A stretch of 37,178 nt of DNA from an uncultured Eubacteriales bacterium (lineage in GTDB: Bacteria; Bacillota; Clostridia; Christensenellales; Borkfalkiaceae): contig CADBUU010000115.1 of the NCBI GenBank assembly GCA_902797945.1, positions 1-37,178 of the forward strand, in the 5' to 3' direction. This document shows, piece by piece, positions 15,551 through 23,103 of this stretch (position 1 is its first letter; each line of letters opens with the position of its first letter). The notes below the pieces were generated by a model. It saw nothing but the letters and a program-made list of their open reading frames with translations. It was not told the origin of the DNA and did no database searches. The translations under genes were made by a program, and so were the position numbers.

Positions 15551-17360
15551 CTTCGAAATACTCCTTTATTTTTATCGCTTGAGCCCTTCCGACTCCGTCT
15601 GTTTCGGCAAGTTCGTCTACGCTTGCCCTCTTGATATTCTCAACGCTCCCGAATTTGTCGAAAAGCGCTTTTCTTCTCTTTTTACCTATTCCGTCTATCT
15701 CGTTTAACACCGAAGCGAGATTTCTTTTAGCGTGCGTAGCCCTGTGATAGGTTATTGCGAATCTGTGCGATTCGTCCCTTATTCTTTGAAGCGTCCGAAG
15801 AGTAAAATCTCTCCTCGGCAAAACTATCGGCTCCAACGAATTCTCGGTAAAAATCTCCTCGTTTTGTTTAGCGAGGGAAATAAGGTCGATATTTCTTCCG
15901 TATGCGGAAATGACCTCGCTTACGGCGGACAACTGCCCTTTACCTCCGTCGATGACGATAAGGTCGGGTTGAGGAAATTTATCTTCCTCTTCTCCACCAA
16001 GTTTATCCATTCTTCTTTTTAAGACTTCCTGTAAACAAGCGAAATCGTCCGATCCTTCGACCGTCTTTATTTTAAATCTCCTGTAAGAGTTCTTGTCGGG
16101 TTCTCCGTCGATAAACACGACCATAGAGCCGACTTTATCAACTCCGCTTATATGCGAAATATCGTAACATTCCATTCTCTTAGGATATTTTTTAAGACCG
16201 AGAACTTCTTTTAATCTCTTGCACGCCTTGACGGTCATATCGTCTTTATGGCGAATTCTGTCGACTTCTTTTTCGAGGAAATCCTCGGCGTTTTTCTTCG
16301 CCATTTCGCAAAGTTGGCGTTTTACTCCCCTTTCGGGCAAATAAATTCTGACGTTTTTTGAAAACTGACTTTTGAAATACCCGACTATTGCGTCGGTTTC
16401 TCCAACGTCTTCCGAAACGATTATCTCGTCGGGTGCTTCGGTTTCCTGCGTATAATATTGAGTAATAAACGAATACAACCTTTCGGAGTTTGACAAAGAA
16501 GCGTCCTCGAATGCGAAATTTCTTCCACCCTGCATTCTTCCGCCCCTCGTATAGAGCATATTTACCGAACTGAAAACGCCGTTCGTAGCTGCGGCAATAA
16601 CGTCTATATCCACGAATTTATTGAGCGCGGTTATTCTTTTTAGCTTGATTTTTTCAAGCATTTTGAGTTTGTCTCGATAAGACATAGCGAGTTCAAACTC
16701 CTCGTTTTGAGCGAGTTTTAACATTTTTTCGGTCAATATTTCTTCGACGCCGTCGTCGTTGCCCGACAAAAAATCAACGGCTTTAACAACTCTCTCGCCA
16801 TAGTCTTTCTTGCTTTCAAGCCCGGCGCAAGGCGCCGAACATCTCTTTATATGATAATTAAGGCAAGGTTTTCTCGGCTTATTATCGTCGATTACCACCG
16901 AACACGGTCGAAGCCCGAAAGCGCCGTTGACTATCTCCAAAGTATCTTTAGCGTTGACTCCTCCCATAAAAGGACCGAAATATTTGCTTCCGTCTTTTTT
17001 TATCTTCCTCGTAACCGTAAACGCAGGAAAATTTTCCTTTAAGTTCACCCTGATATAAGGATAAGTCTTGTCGTCCTTTAACAATATATTATAATGCGGT
17101 TTATGCTTTTTGATAAGATTGTTTTCGAGTGATAAAGCGTCGATTTCCGACTGTGTGATTATATAGTAAAAGTCGGCGATATTCGAAACCATTGCGGCAA
17201 CTTTCTCGGGTTTTTTATTCGAGTAGAAATATTGCTTGACCCGATTTTTAAGAATTTTCGCCTTTCCGACGTATATTATCTGTCCGTCCTTATTCAGCAT
17301 AACGTATACGCCGGGATTTTCGGGCAACATTTTAATTTTCTCTTCTAAAATCTCGTTCAT
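15540..17360 (-). CDS. uvrC: Excinuclease ABC subunit C
   Basis: Dual-incision endonuclease of nucleotide excision repair; acts with UvrA and UvrB on damaged DNA. The 606-residue protein has the usual order: GIY-YIG nuclease domain (residues 16-90, PGVYVM and IIYVGKA), a UVR helical motif near 210-240 (KLAQNEEFELAMSYRDKLKMLEKI), an RNase H-like second nuclease domain (CYDISHISGVDKVGSMVVFIDG, LIVIDGGKGQLSA), and a C-terminal helix-hairpin-helix pair ([20 protein letters not shown]). The start codon overlaps the cca stop (ATGA) and no strong ribosome site is visible, indicating coupling. Confidence 0.97.
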   Translation of the reverse strand: MNEILEEKIKMLPENPGVYVMLNKDGQIIYVGKAKILKNRVKQYFYSNKKPEKVAAMVSNIADFYYIITQSEIDALSLENNLIKKHKPHYNILLKDDKTYPYIRVNLKENFPAFTVTRKIKKDGSKYFGPFMGGVNAKDTLEIVNGAFGLRPCSVVIDDNKPRKPCLNYHIKRCSAPCAGLESKKDYGERVVKAVDFLSGNDDGVEEILTEKMLKLAQNEEFELAMSYRDKLKMLEKIKLKRITALNKFVDIDVIAAATNGVFSSVNMLYTRGGRMQGGRNFAFEDASLSNSERLYSFITQYYTQETEAPDEIIVSEDVGETDAIVGYFKSQFSKNVRIYLPERGVKRQLCEMAKKNAEDFLEKEVDRIRHKDDMTVKACKRLKEVLGLKKYPKRMECYDISHISGVDKVGSMVVFIDGEPDKNSYRRFKIKTVEGSDDFACLQEVLKRRMDKLGGEEEDKFPQPDLIVIDGGKGQLSAVSEVISAYGRNIDLISLAKQNEEIFTENSLEPIVLPRRDFTLRTLQRIRDESHRFAITYHRATHAKRNLASVLNEIDGIGKKRRKALFDKFGSVENIKRASVDELAETDGVGRAQAIKIKEYFEDAK

Positions 17361-18709
17361 AAGTTTTTTATTCTCTTTTTTGCCGATTCGAGTAAAATTT
17401 CCCGTTCATTTATGAGATTGCCGCAAACCACGTCGTCGAGTATTCTGTCTAATGCCATACCTATCGACTTACCTTCATATCCCAAGCCGAGCAGATCGTC
17501 GCCGTTTAATTTTAAATCGGACAGACGATAGCAATCCCCCCTCGCTATAATTTCTTCCGCAAGTTTTTTTACTTTAAGAGTCTTTTGCATCTCGGCGACG
17601 GCTTTGTCCGTTCCCTGAGCGTAGCCGTCGGCAAGTTTTAAGGAGATAATATCGAAAAATGTTTGCTCTCCGAATTTACGAAGTCTTTTCTTGATTGTAA
17701 AATCGTCGGGAGTAATCGGTATATCGTGATATTTAACGAGCATTACAACCTCGTTAATCAACCTATTCGGGGCTTTAAGTCTTTTTAAAACCCTCTCCGT
17801 CGTTATCGCCGACTTCTCGGCGTGTCCGTAAAAATGCCCCTCTCCGTTTTTAACGAAAAAAGTTTCGGGTTTACCGACGTCGTGCAAAAAAGCCGCTATT
17901 TTAAGTCTCGGAATATTATCGATTTTTGCCGTCGCCTTGACTATATGCGTATAAACGTCAAAACTGTGCCAACTGCTCCTTTGTTCGAATTTATAACATT
18001 TTTCAAGTTCGGGAACGACCGTAAAAATCACGTTTGAAAACTCCGTCAATACTCTTTCCGCATCTTTCCCGGATATAATTTTGACGAGTTCCGAAAAAAC
18101 TCTTTCTACAGATATGGATTTTAACAAATTTTTAAGTTCCGTCAAACTCTTCGCCGTATTCTCTTCGACGAAAAAACCGAGTTCGGAAGAAAACCTGAGC
18201 GCTCTTAAAATACGCAAAGCGTCTTCCGAAAACCTCTCTTTCGGATCTCCCACAGTTCTTAATATCTTATTTTTTATATCCGATAAACCGCCGTATAGGT
18301 CGATTATTCCCTCTTCGTCGTTGTAAGCGATAGCGTTTATCGTAAAATCTCTTCTCTTTAAGTCCTCGGACAAAGTCGAAACAAATTCGACTTCGTCCGG
18401 TCTTCTTAAATCGCTGTAACCTTTTTCGGTTCTGAAAGTCGTTATTTCGTAGCCCTTTCCGCCCTTTAAGACGGTTACCGTTCCGTGTTTTAATCCCGTC
18501 GGTATAATCGTATCGCCCTTAAAAACCTCTATTATCTCTTCCGGTCGAGCGGAAGAAGTTATATCGTAATCGTATACGGTTTTCCCTATAAGACTGTCGC
18601 GAACCGCTCCGCCGACGACGTATGCTTTAAATCCGTTATTTTTAAGGGTATTTATTATGTTTTTTACTTCGACAGGTAAAACCACGTCGTTAAACGAACT
18701 ATATCCCAT
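17357..18709 (-). CDS. cca: CCA-adding enzyme / poly(A) polymerase family with HD domain
   Basis: Class II nucleotidyltransferase that builds or repairs the 3' CCA of tRNAs. At 450 residues it shows GGAVRDSLIG and DYDI (metal-binding DxD) at the N-terminus, RRDFTINAIAYN (RRD motif), the EDALRILRALRFSSELGF helix region, and an HD domain (HDVGKPETF, VKYHDIPI), which suggests phosphohydrolase activity. The tRNA-Leu gene at 21845 encodes its own CCA, so this enzyme would serve repair or other tRNAs. It begins six bases after glpK with no good Shine-Dalgarno and overlaps uvrC by 4 bp. Confidence 0.93.
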   Translation of the reverse strand: MGYSSFNDVVLPVEVKNIINTLKNNGFKAYVVGGAVRDSLIGKTVYDYDITSSARPEEIIEVFKGDTIIPTGLKHGTVTVLKGGKGYEITTFRTEKGYSDLRRPDEVEFVSTLSEDLKRRDFTINAIAYNDEEGIIDLYGGLSDIKNKILRTVGDPKERFSEDALRILRALRFSSELGFFVEENTAKSLTELKNLLKSISVERVFSELVKIISGKDAERVLTEFSNVIFTVVPELEKCYKFEQRSSWHSFDVYTHIVKATAKIDNIPRLKIAAFLHDVGKPETFFVKNGEGHFYGHAEKSAITTERVLKRLKAPNRLINEVVMLVKYHDIPITPDDFTIKKRLRKFGEQTFFDIISLKLADGYAQGTDKAVAEMQKTLKVKKLAEEIIARGDCYRLSDLKLNGDDLLGLGYEGKSIGMALDRILDDVVCGNLINEREILLESAKKRIKNL

Positions 18710-18715
18710 TATTTA

Positions 18716-20176
18716 TCAAAGCGCCCTTACTATTGCCTTTTTCCAATTTTCATAATATTCGTCGTATTTTTCATCTCCGTCGGGGCTGAATATTTTTTGT
18801 GTTTTTCTGTATCCTTCGAGGTCGTCGGGACGCATTATACCAAGACCTATTGCGCAGAGATACACGGCTCCGAGCGCCGTGCTTTCCTTTTCGACGGGGC
18901 GATTAATGTCGACTCCTAAAACGTTTGACTGAAATTGCATAAGAAAGTCGTTCGCAGAAGCGCCTCCGTCGCACCTTATTTCGCTTATTTTTATCTTACT
19001 CTCGCTTTCCATAACCAATGAGAGGTCTTTTGCCGAATAAGCCATCGATTCAAGTATCGCCCTTGCGATATGCGCTTTTGTCGAACCTCTCGTAAGTCCG
19101 CAAATCATTCCCCTTGCGTCGCCGTTCCAATAGGGCGCTCCGAGTCCAGTAAACGCGGGTATAAAATACACTCCGCCGTTATCTTCGACCGAAGTTGCGA
19201 GCGGCTCTATCTCCTTTGACCTTTTTATAATGCCGAAAGCGTCCCTGAACCATTGAACGGCGCTTCCGGCGTTAAAGACGCTTCCCTCGAAGGCGTAAAC
19301 CGTTTTATCCGCTATTTTATAAGCGACCGTCGTTACGAGTCCGTTCTTGGATATTATCGGCTTATCTCCGACGTTATATAACATAAATAAGCCCGTTCCG
19401 TAAGTGATTTTACTTAAACCCGTTCTTATACAGCCTTGACCGATGAGCGCGGCTTGTTGATCTCCGGCTATTCCGCAAATCGGAATTTTAGCGCCTGCGT
19501 ATTCAAAATATCCGACTTGTTTATCGCAAGACACGACGGTCGGAAGGCAATTTCTCGGAACGTTGAATATTTCGAGAAGTTGGTCGTCGTAATCCATAGT
19601 ATGGATATTGAAAAGCATCGTCCTTTGAGCGTTGGTAACGTCCGTAACGAAAGCTTTACCGCCCGTGAACTTATATATAAGAAAACTGTCTATCGTTCCG
19701 AAACACACTTCTCCTCTTTTCGCTCTCTCCGCAATTTCGGGAACGTTGTCCATAAGCCACTTCATTTTGCTTGCCGAAAAATAAGCGTCCATGACGAGCC
19801 CCGTTTTTTCTCTGATAATATCGCCGTAAGTCGGCTCTATGGACTTCATAAATTCGGTAGTTCTTCGGCACTGCCAGACAATCGCATTATAGAGGGGTTT
19901 ACCCGTCTTTTTATCCCATGCGATGACCGTTTCTCGCTGATTGGTTATACCTATGCCCTGTATTTGGTCTATACTGTCGGCGCTCTCTATCATTTCAACG
20001 AGCGAAGAAAGAGTTTCGGCGTATATTTCGTTGGCGTTTTCCTCAACGTAAGAGGGTTTAGGATAAATCTGTTTTATAGGCGAAGCCTTTTGAAGAACTA
20101 TTTTCTTTTTTTTGAGATCGTATAAAACCGCTCTCGTCCCGGTAGTTCCTTCGTCAACGGCAATAATATAACTCAT
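18716..20176 (-). CDS. glpK: Glycerol kinase
   Basis: Phosphorylates glycerol to glycerol-3-phosphate with ATP. The 486-residue protein (family about 500) has the FGGY signatures: DEGTTGTRAVLYD at the N-terminus, GITNQRETVIAWD, AGDQQAALIGQGC and TYGTGLFML, and the C-terminal CDGGASANDFLMQFQ. Many Firmicutes GlpKs are activated by HPr-His~P at a histidine in an HFYG-like segment just before the AGDQ motif. Here the corresponding stretch reads EYAG (225-228), without His, so PTS control is probably absent. No glpF or glpO/D gene is nearby. It has a strong promoter and AGGGAG ribosome site, and starts a glpK-cca-uvrC-hprK operon. Confidence 0.96.
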   Translation of the reverse strand: MSYIIAVDEGTTGTRAVLYDLKKKKIVLQKASPIKQIYPKPSYVEENANEIYAETLSSLVEMIESADSIDQIQGIGITNQRETVIAWDKKTGKPLYNAIVWQCRRTTEFMKSIEPTYGDIIREKTGLVMDAYFSASKMKWLMDNVPEIAERAKRGEVCFGTIDSFLIYKFTGGKAFVTDVTNAQRTMLFNIHTMDYDDQLLEIFNVPRNCLPTVVSCDKQVGYFEYAGAKIPICGIAGDQQAALIGQGCIRTGLSKITYGTGLFMLYNVGDKPIISKNGLVTTVAYKIADKTVYAFEGSVFNAGSAVQWFRDAFGIIKRSKEIEPLATSVEDNGGVYFIPAFTGLGAPYWNGDARGMICGLTRGSTKAHIARAILESMAYSAKDLSLVMESESKIKISEIRCDGGASANDFLMQFQSNVLGVDINRPVEKESTALGAVYLCAIGLGIMRPDDLEGYRKTQKIFSPDGDEKYDEYYENWKKAIVRAL

Positions 20177-20206
20177 TTTTTTCTCCCTAATTATTATTCA
20201 ATAAAT

Positions 20207-20235
20207 ATTTTAGTATATTTAATAAAATTTTTCAA
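20207..20235 (-). promoter_or_regulatory. sigma-A promoter of the glpK operon
   Basis: Minus strand: -35 TTGAAA (20230-20235), 17-bp spacer, -10 TAAAAT (20207-20212), about 30 bases before the glpK ATG. Divergent from the murG promoter. Confidence 0.78.
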
Positions 20236-20252
20236 GTTAAAAAGATAAATTT

Positions 20253-20282
20253 TTGTCAATTTTAACTCTTTTTACGCATAAT
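20253..20282 (+). promoter_or_regulatory. sigma-A promoter of murG
   Basis: -35 TTGTCA (20253-20258), 18-bp spacer, -10 CATAAT (20277-20282). The leader is about 12 nt and carries the AGGAGGGGAG ribosome site. Confidence 0.7.
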
Positions 20283-20301
20283 ATAGCGAGGAGGGGAGAA
20301 A

Positions 20302-21353
20302 ATGTCGAAAATAATCTTTACCGGCGGAGGAACTGCCGGACATTACGCGCCGAATTTCGCCGTAATTTCCGCCCTTAAAAACTCTTTTGACGAAATATAT
20401 TATATCGGAAGCAACTTCGGACCCGAAAAACAAGCGGTAAAATCTAAAAACATTCCCTATTTCGGTGTTACAACCGTAAAACTTCTCAGATCTTTGTCTT
20501 TAAAAAACGCAACTATTCCCATTAAACTTTTAAAAGGTATCAAAGATAGTAAAAAAATATTAAGGGAAATTCAGCCAGACGTCGTGTTTTCAAAAGGGGG
20601 ATACGTCGCGCTTCCCGTAGTTATTGCGGCGAGCAATTTAAAAATACCCGTTATAACCCACGAATCGGACGTATCCATCGGACTTGCAAATAAAATCGCA
20701 TGTCGCCGTTCGTCGATGGTTCTGACATCATTCGAGGTTACTTCAAAAAAATAAAAGGAGCGGTTGCCGTCGGCACACCGATACGCCCCGAACTCTTTGA
20801 AAAAAGAGATAAATCTCTTATTATTAAGCAATTCGGACTTGACGAAAACAAAAAGACTTTACTCGTTACGGGAGGAAGTCAAGGTAGCGTCGCAATCAAT
20901 CAGGCGATTGAAAAGATTGCCTATATGCTCGTTAACAGGTATAATATAGTTCACGTCTGCGGAAAAGGTAAACTTATAAAAAGCAAATTTAAGAATTACC
21001 ATACAATGGAATACTGCTCGGAAATGGAAAAACTATATTCGATTGCCGACCTTGCCGTATCGAGAGCGGGCGCAAATACTTTATTCGAACTTATTTCTCT
21101 TAAAATACCCACTCTTGCTATACCTCTACCAAAGGGAAATTCTCGTGGCGACCAAGTTGAAAACGCTTTATATTTTAAAGATAAAGGACTTATAGACCTT
21201 CTTTTTGAAGAAAACGCTTCTCCTCTCGCTCTATACGAAAAAATCATCGAACTCGACGCTAATTCCGAAAGGATAAAGCGTAATTGTATGGAAGTGGACT
21301 ATTCGAAGAATGCGGAAAAAATTGCGGAAATACTAAAAAATTATAGACGTTAA
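20302..21353 (+). CDS. murG: MurG N-acetylglucosaminyltransferase, interrupted by a -1 frameshift
   Basis: Transfers GlcNAc to lipid I to form lipid II at the membrane's inner face. Frame 1 (20302-20754) carries the N-terminal domain with GGGTAGHYAPNFA, FSKGGYVALPVV and THESDVSIGLANKIA. It stops at TAA 20752-20754 straight after a run of seven A. The -1 frame then continues without a gap (KKIKGAVAVGTPIRPELF) through TGGSQGSVAIN, SRAGANTLFELISLKIP and RGDQVENA to 21353. The joined protein would be 350 residues, normal for MurG, and the RGDQ form is the clostridial branch. Either a base was lost in the A-run (mutation or read error) or expression uses slippage. It has its own promoter and a strong ribosome site. 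Confidence 0.9.
20745..20754 (+). other. A7 slippery heptamer followed by UAA in murG
   Basis: A_AAA_AAA at 20745-20751 is in phase as X_XXY_YYZ with respect to the murG start, and the zero-frame stop TAA follows directly. A -1 slip restores the full MurG frame. AAAAGGAG follows at 20753-20760. Confidence 0.75.
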
Positions 21354-21355
21354 TA

Positions 21356-21384
21356 TTGCAAAAAAAGGGAATATATGGTATAAT
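21356..21384 (+). promoter_or_regulatory. sigma-A promoter of the DUF2188 gene
   Basis: -35 TTGCAA (21356-21361), 17-bp spacer, -10 TATAAT (21379-21384). It begins three bases after the murG stop. Confidence 0.8.
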
Positions 21385-21411
21385 ATTCTTGAATTTACAA
21401 AGGAGAAAATT

Positions 21412-21621
21412 ATGGCGATAGGACAGAAATATCACGTTTCGTTAAACGACGACGGTAAATGGCAGGTCAAAGGCGAAAAGGCTGAAAAGGCGTTGAAACT
21501 TTTCGCAACTCAAAAGGAAGCGATCGCATACGCAAAATCTGTTGCGGGAAATCAAGAAGGTAACGTAGTAATTCATAAAACCGATGGAAAAATAAGAAAG
21601 CAGGACTACTCCAAAAAATGA
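21412..21621 (+). CDS. DUF2188 domain protein
   Basis: A 69-residue soluble basic protein matching the DUF2188 pattern: YHVSLNDDGKWQVKGEKAEKALKLFATQKEA, then IAYAKSVA, ending with VVIHKTDGKIRKQ. The family is small, widespread, and has no established function; the two-part beta-alpha-beta shape resembles a small nucleic-acid-binding fold, but that is speculation. AAGGAG stands seven bases before the ATG and the gene has its own promoter. The stop codon overlaps the start of the truncated DUF1294 gene (ATGA). Confidence 0.88.
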   Translation: MAIGQKYHVSLNDDGKWQVKGEKAEKALKLFATQKEAIAYAKSVAGNQEGNVVIHKTDGKIRKQDYSKK

Positions 21622-21803
21622 TTTTAAAGGATATATTCAGCGTATATCTTCTTTTCCTTTTTATAATGAACGCCATCGCTATTTTCGCATATTATGCAGA
21701 CAAGAAAAAGGCTGAAAAGAAAAAATGGCGAACACCTGAAAAAGTTTTGCTCGGAATAAATCTGCTCGGCGGATGTTATACGGGTTATATAAAAAACGGT
21801 TGA
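21618..21803 (+). pseudogene. DUF1294 membrane protein, C-terminally truncated
   Basis: The 61 residues match the front of DUF1294: a first membrane helix (FSVYLLFLFIMNAIAIFAYY), then DKKKAEKKKWRTPEKVLLGINLLGG. In the family this is followed by G-x-x-G-M-x-x-F-R-H-K-T and a last helix. Here the protein ends in YTGYIKNG, so about 30 or more residues are missing. The TGA stop lies inside the -35 box of the tRNA-Leu promoter, as if a deletion had fused the gene to the tRNA unit. It overlaps DUF2188 by 4 bp and is probably non-functional. Confidence 0.75.
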
Positions 21804-21828
21804 CAAAAAGACAAAAAAGGTATATATT
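21800..21828 (+). promoter_or_regulatory. consensus promoter of tRNA-Leu
   Basis: -35 TTGACA (21800-21805), 17-bp spacer, -10 TATATT (21823-21828), 16 bases before the mature tRNA 5' end. The -35 shares its TGA with the stop of the DUF1294 fragment. Confidence 0.88.
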
Positions 21829-21844
21829 TAATCAGTAATAATAA

Positions 21845-21931
21845 GCGGACATGGCGGAATTGGCAGACGCGTTAGATTCAGGTTCTAATGGGGGCGACTT
21901 CGTGCAGGTTCAAGTCCTGTTGTCCGCACCA
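21845..21931 (+). tRNA. tRNA-Leu (anticodon CAG)
   Basis: An 87-base class II tRNA. The acceptor GCGGACA pairs with TGTCCGC and is followed by encoded ACCA. The anticodon stem TTAGA/TCTAA encloses TTCAGGT with anticodon CAG, reading CUG. The long variable arm GGGGGCGACTTCGTG and the T-arm GCAGG-TTCAAGT-CCTGT complete the structure. It has its own consensus promoter and a terminator 9 bases downstream. Confidence 0.97.
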
Positions 21932-21940
21932 AACAAGAAT

Positions 21941-21981
21941 AATACGAACCCTGCCGGAAAGTCGGAGTTCGTATTTTCTTA
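21941..21981 (+). terminator. terminator of tRNA-Leu
   Basis: Stem AATACGAAC (21941-21949) and GTTCGTATT (21967-21975), then TTCTT. An inner CCGG/TCGG pairing extends it. Confidence 0.88.
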
Positions 21982-21987
21982 TAAGAC

Positions 21988-22026
21988 AAGCCGAGAGGGC
22001 TCCCTTGGGAGTTTCGGCTTATTTTT
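21988..22026 (+). terminator. second tandem terminator hairpin
   Basis: Stem AAGCCGA (21988-21994) and TCGGCTT (22014-22020) enclosing an inner GGCTCCC-TT-GGGAGTT hairpin, followed by ATTTTTTA. It lies 12 bases after the tRNA terminator. Confidence 0.85.
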
Positions 22027-22069
22027 TATCCGTGATTATTTCGGCGTGAAAATATCGCTTAATTGAAGA

Positions 22070-22103
22070 AGATAGCCTGACTTGTTTGTCGGGCTATCTT
22101 TTT
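22070..22103 (+). terminator. third tandem terminator hairpin
   Basis: Twelve-base stem AGATAGCCTGAC (22070-22081) and GTCGGGCTATCT (22088-22099) with one G-T pair, loop TTGTTT, then a T-run. No gene lies between this and the previous hairpins. Confidence 0.85.
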
Positions 22104-22246
22104 ATGCGCTTTGCATACTCAAACTCGCAAGGATTTTGCGAATTAGACGATTAGGCGTGCGCTTGTCTTGATACAAGTGTGTGGGTTAAAAGTTCGTTAG
22201 AGGTAGGATTTGAATGTTAGAAGATAAAAAAATTTTTAAAGCTACG
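22104..22246. other. Non-coding stretch at the entry of the accessory patch
   Basis: No convincing ORF. Two short hairpins are readable: CGCAA/TTGCG near 22125-22140 and CTTGT/ACAAG near 22162-22177. Composition turns sharply AT-rich after about 22215. No repeat of the tRNA-Leu 3' end was found here, so no attachment site can be shown. Confidence 0.4.
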
Positions 22247-22276
22247 TTGTTATTTGACATTGTTTTATGGTAGAAT
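22247..22276 (+). promoter_or_regulatory. possible promoter of the frameshifted hypothetical gene
   Basis: -35 TTGTTA (22247-22252), 18-bp spacer, extended -10 TGG-TAGAAT (22271-22276). A perfect TTGACA at 22254 has no matching -10 at 17 bp. Tentative. Confidence 0.4.
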
Positions 22277-22307
22277 AATTATGAAAATTTATATAGGATA
22301 ATAAAAA

Positions 22308-22951
22308 ATGAAAGATGACTTAAATTTAAAGCAAGAAATTAGGGCACTGGTTTTATTAAAGACTTTATATCCTAATATATATACTGAAATCATTAAAGAT
22401 GAACGACCTGATTTAAAAGATTTTTTAGAAAATGTCGGTATTGAAGTTACTTGTGCCACCTATGACATTAAAGATGCACTTATCAATAATTTTAAGAATA
22501 AAAAATATAACAAAAATACCAACTTGATTAATAAAATTAAAAAAGACAAAGAGCCCTGTGGGGTTTCTGTAAATTCGGAAAAAATTATTGCGGTTACCTA
22601 CTGGAATAATATTTCTTGTTTTATTGAAAGGCTTAAAGATAAATTAAACAAGTTGATTGAATATAAAAAGATTAATACTTTTGATTTATATGATTTATAT
22701 ATAAACGGTGAAAGTTTTTCGTTAGACACTGAAGACTGCGATTATTTATTAAAAGAATTTATTAAAACTCAAAAAGAGTGGAAAGAAAGTATCGTTTTAT
22801 TTATATTCAAATATCGCCTATACTATATAAATTTGATTTAGTTAATAATGTGTTTGATTATAAAAACATATATGACGAAATAAGTTTTAATTTAGAAGAG
22901 GTTGTCAAGAAAAAAGCAGATAAACATTTAAAGGAATTGACAAAAAAATAA
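22308..22951 (+). pseudogene. Hypothetical protein, frameshifted; possible nuclease-like fold
   Basis: The first frame (22308-22841) gives 177 residues ending in a poor tail (FKYRLYYINLI). The -1 frame picks up with good sequence, IQISPILYKFDLVNNVFDY and onwards, to a TAA at 22949-22951; joined, the protein would be about 214 residues. So a single-base loss occurred near 22800-22812. The N-terminal part has KQEIRALVLLKTLYP followed by RPDLKDFLENVGIEVTCA; a PD...GIEVT arrangement recalls PD-(D/E)xK nuclease cores, but the rest of that motif is not certain. Codons are strongly A/T-ending, unlike core genes. AGGAT precedes the ATG by nine bases. No function is claimed. Confidence 0.6.
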
Positions 22952-22965
22952 ATTTATGGTATATT
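22937..22965 (+). promoter_or_regulatory. promoter of the leader RNA
   Basis: -35 TTGACA (22937-22942), 17-bp spacer, extended -10 TGG-TATATT (22960-22965). The -35 lies in the last codons of the hypothetical gene. Predicted start about 22972, at the foot of the large hairpin. Confidence 0.85.
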
Positions 22966-22970
22966 ACATT

Positions 22971-23103
22971 TGCTACACATCTTAATATTTTTCTTATCAA
23001 AGGAGAATACTATGTAAAATGTATTCTCTCGCCTTTGGTAAGAAAGGATGTGTAGCAACAAGAGAGAAGCATTTTGGGTGCGTCTTTCGGGGCGCACTTT
23101 TTT
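22971..23103 (+). ncRNA. Structured leader RNA with 87-nt three-tier hairpin and terminator
   Basis: Predicted transcript of about 132 nt. The hairpin spans 22971-23057 in three stacked stems: TGCTACACATC with GATGTGTAGCA (22971-22981, 23047-23057), CTTATCAAAGG with CCTTTGGTAAG (22993-23003, 23032-23042, one G-U), and AGAATAC with GTATTCT (23004-23010, 23021-23027). A strong Shine-Dalgarno AAAGGAG (22999-23005) is sequestered in the stems. The apical loop holds ATG-TAA (23012-23017), a start codon followed directly by a stop. A terminator ends the unit just before the lipoprotein ribosome site. Either a transcription attenuator of the lipoprotein gene or a stand-alone small RNA. Confidence 0.7.

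Noticed and set aside
20753-20790. Reinitiation of the second murG half as a separate gene behind AAAAGGAG
   Set aside because: No in-frame ATG, GTG or TTG at suitable distance; the exact residue-level continuity favours one protein or a one-base loss.
21914-21931. Attachment site at the tRNA-Leu 3' end
   Set aside because: No second copy of the tRNA tail was found in the accessory patch and no integrase gene is present.
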